Shown: in pieces, positions 1 through 5,750 of the stretch | How positions within the stretch are numbered: the first letter of the stretch is position 1 | How the letters are laid out: each line of letters starts with the position of its first letter | DNA from: Candidatus Woesearchaeota archaeon | GTDB taxonomy: Archaea > Nanobdellota > Nanobdellia > SCGC-AAA011-G17 > VGLX01 | Direction: 5' to 3' | NCBI GenBank assembly: GCA_016866645.1 | Contig: VGLX01000048.1 | Location: forward strand, 1-7,944 | Length of the DNA: 7,944 bases | Position numbers and translations under genes: made by a program | Notes under the pieces: generated by a model | The model's input: the letters and a program-made list of their open reading frames with translations, nothing else | Database searches by the model: none | What the model was told of the DNA's origin: nothing

Positions 1-2062
1 TCATAGTCCAGTCTTCGCATTTTGCCATGCCGAGGCCTGAGACTGCTGCTATAGCGTTGTTGACGCATGGCCCGCCTACAAGGATTAGGTTGTAGTTGGC
101 TTCTGAGCCTGCTATTTCAGTGTCTAGCTTGGTTAATGGCGTTATTTCTTTTACTGTGCAGGTTTCTGCTCCGCCTGCTACTGCTGCTGCTGAGCCTTTC
201 ACTACGATGTTGGCCATTACTTGGTTGTTAGGTATTTCTAAGACTACTTTGTCGCTTGATCCTCTTGCTTTCGGGTCCCTTATTATTATTCCGTATCTCG
301 TCCTGTGGTCTTCGTCTTTGGTTCCTATGTTAACTGCTGTTGCTGTTGCTCCGATGTCAGTATCGCCGCTGCCAGTCCATATTAGCTCGCTTGCTTCTTC
401 TGAGGATGCTGTTGCTCCTAGGCTGCTGAATTGCAAGCCGCTATGCGTCCATCTCATGGTGATGTTGTCGTCGTCGAATGGTAAGTCTGTGCTGTCGTAA
501 GGTCTTAAAGTTAGGTCTACTATAGTAGCGCTTACACGATTAAACCTCATTCGTAGGTCTGTGCTTTTCGTGTTTTCATAGTTCACTTGCAACAGTTCGT
601 CATCGGATAAGTCTAATAAGGATTCACAACCTGCCATTAGGACTTTACTGTTCGTGTCTTCGTAATAAACACCTAAAGCATCAGAGTCTCCAGCGCTTTT
701 GTTGCCGCATCTCCATAGCCATACCTTGTCTGTTTTCTGCTCTGAGGTTAGATTATCCACACCAAATGCGTCTCTTACTATCAGCCCTTCTGGCTGGTTC
801 GTGTGTATGTATACTGCGTCAGCGCTTTGAGCTGTCGAGTCGTCTGGCATTGCATCGCTAAGGTCTGCGTCTGTGTCAAGTTCGAACGTGTACGTCTTGT
901 AGTCTGTGTCTTTGACTGTTAATGATTCTAGGCAGATTCTTAAGTAGTTGTTAGGCAGGTCGATGCATTCTCCGACGCCTGCTGGGTTGTCGCTATCGTC
1001 GTTCCATACGAATTTGTTTTCGATACCTATGTATGGGCCTGTAAATTCCTGAGTGGTGTATGTCGTGGTTGCTGATTTGCTGTTCAAGTTGCCGTTGTTC
1101 CACACCCAGTTTGGGCTGTCTGTGTCTTCGCCTGTGTAAGCGTCTCCGTCCTTGTAGGTTGCCGTGGCTTCTTTGCCTACGATTAAGGTTGCGGATCTTT
1201 GTGCTTTCGTGGTCTCGTAGAACGTGTCTTCTACTTTTATTTCGATGCCGTTGACTGTTTGCGCTGTTGAGCTTAGAGTTTTCTTGACTCCGTCCACGTT
1301 TACTATCACTGTGCCTCCGTCCCCTACGTTTTCTAGGGTTACGGTTTTGCCTTCGACTTCTACTGAGTCTCCGACGTCCATGAAGTATTCTGTCCCTACT
1401 TGGGCTGTGAACTTCGTGGCATCGTCAGCGTTTATGCTTGTTATTTTTAATGTCTTTCCTAAGAATTTTATTTCTAAAGGCTCACTAGATGTCGTTTTGT
1501 TAGGTTCCATAACTTCATCAAATACGTAGTAGTATTTGACAGCTCGAGCGTCTGCTTCTAATACGATGTCTGTTTGGTAGTCGTCTTCAGATGATGTCAG
1601 TGAAGTCGCTAATCTTATGTACTTGTCACTCTGCCCTAAAACTAGGACGTCTCTGGTGTCGTAGTTCGAGCTTTGGAATGTTATCTCCCCATCCCACATG
1701 CTGTCTATATCGTCGTCTTCTAATTCCATGTCCAGCGTTGTGCTGTTAGGGTTTGCTATCGGCATTCCCAATGGGATGTCTTCTGTTATTCCTCCGCTGA
1801 CTGTTACGGTTCCTCCGCCAGTCGTGCAGGTCTTGCTCTCGAATTGCATAGCTGACGTTATGTCTGCTACTCCGATGCTGTCTGCAGCGTTGGCTGCCGC
1901 TCCGACGACGAATACGTTGCTGTTGTCGTATGCTCCGCCGGTTACGAATGGCGCTGGGTATTCGCTTAGGTCAAGAGCCATCGCTCCTGTTAAGGTAGCC
2001 CCTAGCATTGCTACTCCAGTACCTATCGCAGCCACTTTTTTCAATGTTTTTAGTACTTGCAT
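1..2062 (-). CDS. S-layer protein, 3' end cut off by the window edge
   Basis: This frame is open for 687 codons with no stop and leaves the window at base 1, so the C-terminus is missing. Residues 1-29 form a Sec signal peptide: a Lys-rich start, a hydrophobic Gly/Ala core and an AMA|LD cleavage site. The mature start LDLSEYPAPFV, followed by VVGAAANAAD near residue 52, resembles the N-terminal domain of archaeal MJ0822-type S-layer proteins as found in DPANN genomes. NLILVGGPCVNN at 658-669 matches the conserved C-terminal motif of that family. The middle is acidic, beta-rich and Asp/Thr/Ser-rich. Sequons for N-glycosylation lie at N106, N188, N437, N454 and N533, and eight cysteines are visible. 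The product would form the paracrystalline outer coat. The ATG at 2062 follows a strong GGAGGTG Shine-Dalgarno (2077-2071) by 8 nt. The family call comes from remembered motifs and was not searched. Confidence 0.9.
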   Translation of the reverse strand, partial: MQVLKTLKKVAAIGTGVAMLGATLTGAMALDLSEYPAPFVTGGAYDNSNVFVVGAAANAADSIGVADITSAMQFESKTCTTGGGTVTVSGGITEDIPLGMPIANPNSTTLDMELEDDDIDSMWDGEITFQSSNYDTRDVLVLGQSDKYIRLATSLTSSEDDYQTDIVLEADARAVKYYYVFDEVMEPNKTTSSEPLEIKFLGKTLKITSINADDATKFTAQVGTEYFMDVGDSVEVEGKTVTLENVGDGGTVIVNVDGVKKTLSSTAQTVNGIEIKVEDTFYETTKAQRSATLIVGKEATATYKDGDAYTGEDTDSPNWVWNNGNLNSKSATTTYTTQEFTGPYIGIENKFVWNDDSDNPAGVGECIDLPNNYLRICLESLTVKDTDYKTYTFELDTDADLSDAMPDDSTAQSADAVYIHTNQPEGLIVRDAFGVDNLTSEQKTDKVWLWRCGNKSAGDSDALGVYYEDTNSKVLMAGCESLLDLSDDELLQVNYENTKSTDLRMRFNRVSATIVDLTLRPYDSTDLPFDDDNITMRWTHSGLQFSSLGATASSEEASELIWTGSGDTDIGATATAVNIGTKDEDHRTRYGIIIRDPKARGSSDKVVLEIPNNQVMANIVVKGSAAAVAGGAETCTVKEITPLTKLDTEIAGSEANYNLILVGGPCVNNAIAAVSGLGMAKCEDWTM

Positions 2063-2184
2063 TTATAACACACCTCCATGTGTTTTTTATATCCTGAAAA
2101 TATCAGGTCGTACTTTTGGTAGATAGTCGTTTCTCACCAATTCTTTTTTTTTATCAAAGTCTCTAGTGGTCACTCTATTGTCTT
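2063..2184 (-). promoter_or_regulatory. long structured 5' leader of the S-layer gene
   Basis: If transcription starts about 25 nt downstream of the TATA box at 2207-2214, the leader is about 120 nt, unlike the near-zero leaders of the other units here. Three short inverted repeats can be seen: TTGGT/ACCAA (2116-2120 with 2136-2140), CCTGA/TCAGG (2093-2107, 5-nt loop), and AACACA/TGTGTT (2067-2084), whose loop is TGGAGG. The last one exposes the ribosome binding site in the loop. The leader may affect translation or mRNA stability; this is inference. I recognise no known riboswitch. Confidence 0.45.
2067..2084 (-). promoter_or_regulatory. Shine-Dalgarno displayed in a hairpin loop
   Basis: On the transcript strand a perfect 6-bp inverted repeat, AACACA and TGTGTT, encloses the 6-nt loop TGGAGG. 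The Shine-Dalgarno GGAGGTG (2077-2071) fills the loop and enters the 3' arm. Only two of the six pairs are G-C, so the stem is weak and could open easily. The start codon follows 4 nt after the stem. Confidence 0.5.
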
Positions 2185-2305
2185 ATCCTTTAATGCTCGT
2201 TGTCTGTTTATAAAGATTATGGTGATTTCCTGCTATTTTAACTGCTGTTTTAGGGTTAGAAGGCTTGTATTGCCAGTTTTTTAAGGTTTTAGCCGTTTCA
2301 AACAT
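2183..2305 (-). CDS. possible 40-residue basic peptide (doubtful)
   Basis: An ATG-to-TAA frame of 40 codons lies between the last pilin-like gene and the S-layer gene. The peptide starts MFETAKTLKNWQ, ends QTTSIKG, and is Lys-rich (seven Lys, one Glu) with no membrane segment. The upstream GAGTGAT is only a weak ribosome binding site. The frame contains the S-layer TATA box, which argues against coding. I do not recognise the peptide, and it may be a chance ORF. Confidence 0.2.
   Translation of the reverse strand: MFETAKTLKNWQYKPSNPKTAVKIAGNHHNLYKQTTSIKG
2207..2214 (-). promoter_or_regulatory. TATA box of the S-layer gene
   Basis: TTTATAAA is identical to the core of the other three minus-strand promoters in the window. 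It lies about 148 nt upstream of the S-layer ATG, so transcription would start near 2184. It falls inside a doubtful 40-codon ORF (2183-2305). No T-tract separates it from the end of the upstream pilin-like gene, so read-through from that operon is also possible. Confidence 0.55.
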
Positions 2306-2328
2306 GTTTTTATCACTCTGTAATGGTG

Positions 2329-2790
2329 TTATTTTATGCAGTATGTTAGTCTTATAGTAATATCCCTTAAGTCTACGCTGCCTGCTTTAGTCTCTGACGC
2401 GCCTGTACAGCCGCCTTTGCTTATGAACTCTTCCTTCCCTTTTAAGATTTTAAACTCGTACTCCTGCCTTGGGTTGTAAGCTTTCATAACATCATCCATC
2501 TCTGCTATTATGAACTCTTTGCACGGCTCGCCGCAAACAAGCCCGCCTGAAGACGTGTAACATTCCTTGATTATAACATCCATCTGGTCGTAAGGGACTT
2601 TAGAATAACAAGGGGTTAATTGCATGAATGAGCTTAACAGGCTTTGCACCTTCTCAGACTGCACCACGTCCCTGGTAAGGCTTCCCTTGTCAGCCTTTCC
2701 TGCCAGCATTATGTATATCAAGCCTATGAATATGAACAATACTACTATGGTTAATAAGCCCATTATTTCAGTCTGGGATTTTTTTCTCAT
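2329..2790 (-). CDS. pilin-like single-pass surface protein (fourth gene of the cassette)
   Basis: A 153-residue protein with a basic start MRKKS, then QTEIMGLL and a hydrophobic segment to about residue 30, then an outer domain. The KS|QT junction resembles an archaeal class III signal peptide (prepilin peptidase site), but position -1 is Ser rather than the usual Gly or Ala. The outer domain has six cysteines (61, 77, 86, 90, 128, 151), allowing three disulfides, and ends in a short beta-like segment, ITIRLTYCIK. No sequon is present. The ATG lies 1 nt after the stop of the preceding gene, with a GGTGA Shine-Dalgarno (2807-2803) 12 nt upstream. I know the N-terminal pattern from uncharacterised DPANN proteins. 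The role as a pilin or pseudopilin is inference. Confidence 0.75.
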   Translation of the reverse strand: MRKKSQTEIMGLLTIVVLFIFIGLIYIMLAGKADKGSLTRDVVQSEKVQSLLSSFMQLTPCYSKVPYDQMDVIIKECYTSSGGLVCGEPCKEFIIAEMDDVMKAYNPRQEYEFKILKGKEEFISKGGCTGASETKAGSVDLRDITIRLTYCIK

Positions 2791-2791
2791 C

Positions 2792-3370
2792 TTAGTATAT
2801 CGTCACCTTTAACTGCCCTAACGTATAAGCCCTGTTAGTAGGATAGTATAACGCTACTGGCATAGTCCTGAACACTGACCCTGCGCCTTTCTTAGGATTA
2901 TTATATATAGTCCAGTTGCCGCATCCTATAGGGGGCGCTTCTGGATAGTCTGGAAGCCCGAAGATGCTTATATCACATTCTTTGCCGCTAGTCTGAGGGT
3001 GTAGCTGCTCCACGCTTATGACCATATAGCCGAACAAGTCACTGTAATGCCTCCTGTGCTCTACAAAGTCTGGGTTTCCTTCCTTGTCTTTCATGCTTAA
3101 GACTAACAGTTTTAAAGTGTCTACGCAGCCTTTAGCCCCTCTGCCTTTCAAATGAGAGCATTCTATCTCTGGCAGCTGGGCAACGCTGCTTATTATAACT
3201 GCCGCCTTATCCTCGCTTATCCTTTCTTGAGTCTTTTCCATGCTTGAGCCTGAAAATTTGAAATAGAACACCATGCCTATCACTATTATTACTACGACTA
3301 CTATCATCACCATGATCATCTCTATCATCCCTATCTGTGCTTTCTTAAAACAGGACTTCACACTCTTCAT
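2792..3370 (-). CDS. pilin-like single-pass surface protein (third gene of the cassette)
   Basis: A 192-residue protein with basic leader KSCFKKA, possible cleavage KKA|QI, and a long Met/Ile/Val-rich membrane segment at about 14-38. The K-A-Q-I junction fits the archaeal prepilin peptidase pattern (charged residue, Gly/Ala, permitted residue, hydrophobic). The outer domain has four cysteines (71, 82, 132, 150), one sequon (NWT at 152-154) and a C-terminal strand region, PVALYYPTNRAYTLGQLKV. The start is uncertain. GGAGGG lies only 1 nt before the ATG at 3370 but 10 nt before an in-frame GTG at 3361, so the true start may be the GTG, shortening the protein by three residues. The gene overlaps the preceding one by 26 nt (17 nt with the GTG), suggesting translational coupling. 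Function is inferred from the N-terminus and context. Confidence 0.75.
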   Translation of the reverse strand: MKSVKSCFKKAQIGMIEMIMVMIVVVVIIVIGMVFYFKFSGSSMEKTQERISEDKAAVIISSVAQLPEIECSHLKGRGAKGCVDTLKLLVLSMKDKEGNPDFVEHRRHYSDLFGYMVISVEQLHPQTSGKECDISIFGLPDYPEAPPIGCGNWTIYNNPKKGAGSVFRTMPVALYYPTNRAYTLGQLKVTIY

Positions 3371-4445
3371 ACCCTCCTAAGTCGTTATCATTAAACTCGT
3401 TTATCAAGTCTGCAAGGTTTGATAATTGCAAAGCAGTATCTGAATCGCCAGGGTTGGTTTTCAAAACTTGTATCTTGCCTTTCATATTATTCAGCATGCC
3501 TATAATGCTGTTATACTTGCCGTCGTACTCGCATTCCTGCCTCTTAGTCGCTAACCTTTGAGCCTTGGCAGTATAAACGTTGATCATCCTTTCCATCTCA
3601 TCTAAAGCCCTGCCGTATTGGCATTGGTAAACCCCTATGCTGTCTGCCATCACCGCAGCGAACATTAATTCTCTTCCTATAAACGTAGAAGCGCCTGTAA
3701 GCTTGTTGCCTTCGTAAAAAGTCACTGTCCCGGAACACTTATACCCTGGCTCGTCCTCGTCCATGCAATAATTAGACACTACCAAGCTGCTCCCTTTCAA
3801 ACCATTTGACACGCCGTTTTTTTCTTCGAAATAATTAACCTTCACCATGTCATTAATCTTCAGCTTAGCAACAGCGTCTGCTTCTGAGTCGTAATATTTT
3901 ACGTCAAACTCTCTCGGCAAATGGTCCATCTCAAAAACAGCCGTAGCTGGAGGAGTGCTGCTGATCCTCTTGACAAAGTCTTGGTTGTTAGCGTTGAATA
4001 TTAGGTAATACTTGCTCCTGTCATTCACCAGGTAGAATATGTTAGTAACCCTGAATGGGAAATACCAAGAGGTAGTCCACGCTTTTAACTGCCTTGCTTT
4101 CATCTGTTCTGGACCGAAAACAATCCTTGGGATAGGGACTAAGAACTTCTGTCCCGTAACTGTGAACTTTCCGCAGTTAGCGCCGGTGCCGAATTTCATA
4201 TCCACTAATTGGGGCCATGGCGTGCTCGGCAAGAGGTCTGTGGATGATACTGAAACTGAAAACGCCTGCATAGAAGCGTCAAGGGAATGCAAGACTTCTG
4301 CTTTTATGACTTCCTTGCCGGTTGATTCAGCCTTGAACGCGAACTTTATGAAAAAGATTAATATTATCGCTCCGACTATTAACGCGAATATGTATTGGAA
4401 CGCCGGGCTTACGTCTGCCTTCTTACTCAGCCTGTACTTCAACAT
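3345..4445 (-). CDS. large pilin-like single-pass surface protein (second gene of the cassette)
   Basis: At 366 residues this is the largest member of the cassette. The leader MLKYRLSKKA ends at a K-A-D-V junction that fits the archaeal class III signal pattern. SPAFQYIFALIVGAII and what follows form a membrane segment to about residue 37. The outer part has a Trp/Tyr/Phe-rich region (about 104-150, including KAWTTSWYFPF), a middle domain, and a probably helical C-terminal stretch (about 256-350). Six cysteines (91, 227, 237, 275, 305, 362) could make three disulfides. The layout resembles an uncharacterised protein family I recall from DPANN archaea, but I cannot name it. The ATG at 4445 was chosen over a GTG at 4451. 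GGTGA sits only 2 nt upstream of the ATG, and the start lies inside the end of the preceding gene (23-nt overlap), so coupling by terminating ribosomes is likely. Confidence 0.8.
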   Translation of the reverse strand: MLKYRLSKKADVSPAFQYIFALIVGAIILIFFIKFAFKAESTGKEVIKAEVLHSLDASMQAFSVSVSSTDLLPSTPWPQLVDMKFGTGANCGKFTVTGQKFLVPIPRIVFGPEQMKARQLKAWTTSWYFPFRVTNIFYLVNDRSKYYLIFNANNQDFVKRISSTPPATAVFEMDHLPREFDVKYYDSEADAVAKLKINDMVKVNYFEEKNGVSNGLKGSSLVVSNYCMDEDEPGYKCSGTVTFYEGNKLTGASTFIGRELMFAAVMADSIGVYQCQYGRALDEMERMINVYTAKAQRLATKRQECEYDGKYNSIIGMLNNMKGKIQVLKTNPGDSDTALQLSNLADLINEFNDNDLGGYEECEVLF

Positions 4446-4947
4446 GGTCACCCATAGAAACTATTCTTATATATTGTCCGTTCTTGACGCATACTGGATT
4501 ATTAGCCTGTGACTCTAAATTAAGGTAAGGTATGTAAAACGCTGATTCTTTAAAGTCCTTAGTCGGGAAGAAGAACATATTCCTTTCAGTGTTGGCTGAG
4601 AAAAGTTTTTCATAAAAAAGTTTTTTGGCAGCAAAGTCCGGCGGGTATCCTGTTCCTGCCCCAGGCCTCCAGCCTTCCGCCTTGTATTTTTTATAATCAA
4701 AAAAACATATGCTCTGCGCTTTTGAAGGGAACTGCAGCCTTACTTTCTTGCTGTTGCCCTCTTCCAAGTAATAATACGCTTTTATCGTTGTCTTAAAATC
4801 ATTGATTTCCTTGTTAGCGCTTATCTGCTCCGCCATCGGAACCAGTTTGAAAACGTAATACAAACCGCCAGCTAACGTTAACGCTCCGACTACTAGCGCG
4901 AAGATCATTATGAAAGGCATCCCTAAAAGCTGTCCCCTCTTTTTCAT
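4423..4947 (-). CDS. pilin-like single-pass surface protein (first gene of the cassette)
   Basis: A 174-residue protein with MKKRG|QLLGM at its start, a good match to a class III (archaellin/pilin) signal peptide with Gly at -1 and Gln at +1, followed by a hydrophobic segment to about residue 33. There is no Glu at the usual +5 position of type IV pilins. The outer domain is Lys/Tyr/Phe-rich with two cysteines (81, 153) and a strand-like C-terminus after NPVCVKNG. The frame extends 55 codons further upstream, but that part overlaps the previous gene and contains the T-tract and promoter. The ATG at 4947 lies about 26 nt from the centre of a TTTATAAA box, which fits a leaderless mRNA and explains the absent Shine-Dalgarno. 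It heads an operon of four genes. Pilin function is inference. Confidence 0.78.
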   Translation of the reverse strand: MKKRGQLLGMPFIMIFALVVGALTLAGGLYYVFKLVPMAEQISANKEINDFKTTIKAYYYLEEGNSKKVRLQFPSKAQSICFFDYKKYKAEGWRPGAGTGYPPDFAAKKLFYEKLFSANTERNMFFFPTKDFKESAFYIPYLNLESQANNPVCVKNGQYIRIVSMGDHVEVQAE

Positions 4948-4969
4948 GGTTTTTAATATGCCTTTTTCG

Positions 4970-4978
4970 TTTATAAAA
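4970..4978 (-). promoter_or_regulatory. TATA box of the pilin-like operon
   Basis: TTTTATAAA lies with its centre about 26 nt upstream of the ATG at 4947, so transcription should start at or within a few bases of the start codon. The sequence is identical to the glycosyltransferase promoter at 6464-6472. Confidence 0.7.
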
Positions 4979-4989
4979 GTTTTTACAAT

Positions 4990-4998
4990 AAAAAAAAA
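4990..4998 (-). terminator. T-tract terminator after the glycosyltransferase pair
   Basis: Nine consecutive T on the minus strand, about 48 nt after the stop codon at 5046 and just upstream of the next promoter. Archaeal RNA polymerase commonly terminates at such U-runs without a hairpin. Its place between two units supports the call. Confidence 0.55.
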
Positions 4999-5045
4999 GT
5001 GGACGATGTAGTAATTAGAGCATTCCTTGTTTAACAACCCTACAT

Positions 5046-5750
5046 TTACGCTGTGTTGGACTTTAGAAGCTGGCCCCAATCCCAAGGTTTTTCTAATATG
5101 AGATGCTGGCATTTAGCCCCTGTGTCTGCATAAACTTCAAAGCCTTTATCGTAAGCGTCTACGACAAACCAAGAGTCGTCAAAAAGCAGGTCATTCGGGT
5201 CGTATCTGAACTCTATCTTTTCCAAAACCTTCCGATGAATCAGGATGCAGCCCGTGCCGCACACGTGAACTTTTATTAAATGAGGAGTAGCTAGCTCTTT
5301 ATTGTTAAGGTAGCGCAGTTTGTCTCCCTCTTTAACGCAGATGACCGCGCGAAGCTGTCTTTCACCTTTACTATTCGTTAACGGGTTATAATACACGCCG
5401 GTTACGACATCCTTATCATGCCTTATCAAGCGTTCAACAATATCATCCGGGGGGATTATATCCTGATCAAGATTAAGAAAATAATCATACCCTTCCTCTA
5501 AGGCTTTTTTTCTTAACAAGTTCCTGCTGTTAATCATCCTAAGCCTGGCTTTATCAGCCCATGGTATTCTCGTAACTGGAAGGCCGGCGTTTTTAACCTT
5601 TTTTGAAAAATCATCTTCTTTGGAATTGTCAACAAAAAACAAGTCATGGTTAGGGTAAGTAAGCCTTTTTCTAGAAGCAGCAAACTTGTCAAAACAGTAT
5701 TCGTATAAGTCTGAGATAGGGCTGCCGACTAATACTTTAGGCATGTTCAT
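5046..5750 (-). CDS. GT-A-fold glycosyltransferase (second of a tandem pair)
   Basis: A 234-residue soluble protein with a GT-A-like start (KVLVGSPISD, FFVDNS at 38-43), a DxD metal/nucleotide-sugar site D95-Q-D97 within LDQDIIPP, the segment TGVYY (117-121), a CGTGCILIHRKVLEKI block (164-179), FDDSWF (190-195) and a late metal-site-like His (H216 in CQHLI). It has no membrane segment. It is similar along its whole length to the gene just upstream, so the two are tandem paralogues. Its ATG overlaps the upstream stop in ATGA, and GGAAGGT (5765-5759) gives an 8-nt spacing; an in-frame ATG at 5744 is the alternative start. It probably transfers a sugar in surface-glycan or protein glycosylation; donor and acceptor are unknown. 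The product ends normally, shortly after a Trp-rich tail (PWDWG). Confidence 0.8.
   Translation of the reverse strand: MNMPKVLVGSPISDLYEYCFDKFAASRKRLTYPNHDLFFVDNSKEDDFSKKVKNAGLPVTRIPWADKARLRMINSRNLLRKKALEEGYDYFLNLDQDIIPPDDIVERLIRHDKDVVTGVYYNPLTNSKGERQLRAVICVKEGDKLRYLNNKELATPHLIKVHVCGTGCILIHRKVLEKIEFRYDPNDLLFDDSWFVVDAYDKGFEVYADTGAKCQHLILEKPWDWGQLLKSNTA

Noticed and set aside
96..500. Plus-strand ORF of 134 codons, and the similar ones at 1060-1254, 1224-1529 and 1698-2126
   Set aside because: They lie antisense to the S-layer gene, whose frame is continuous, has a signal peptide and a strong Shine-Dalgarno. Their proteins are low-complexity Ser/Thr/Leu/Cys-rich strings, as expected from reading a coding strand backwards.
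4039..4512. Plus-strand ORF of 157 codons
   Set aside because: It is antisense to the second pilin-like gene, which has a leader, a membrane segment and coupled neighbours. The plus-strand protein shows no recognisable domain.
4515..4700. Minus-strand ORF of 61 codons inside the first pilin-like gene
   Set aside because: It is a shifted-frame shadow of that gene, with no ribosome binding site of note.
4948..5112. N-terminal extension of 55 codons on the first pilin-like gene
   Set aside because: It overlaps the end of the glycosyltransferase gene and would contain the T-tract and TATA box. The ATG at 4947 gives a proper class III leader and fits a leaderless start.
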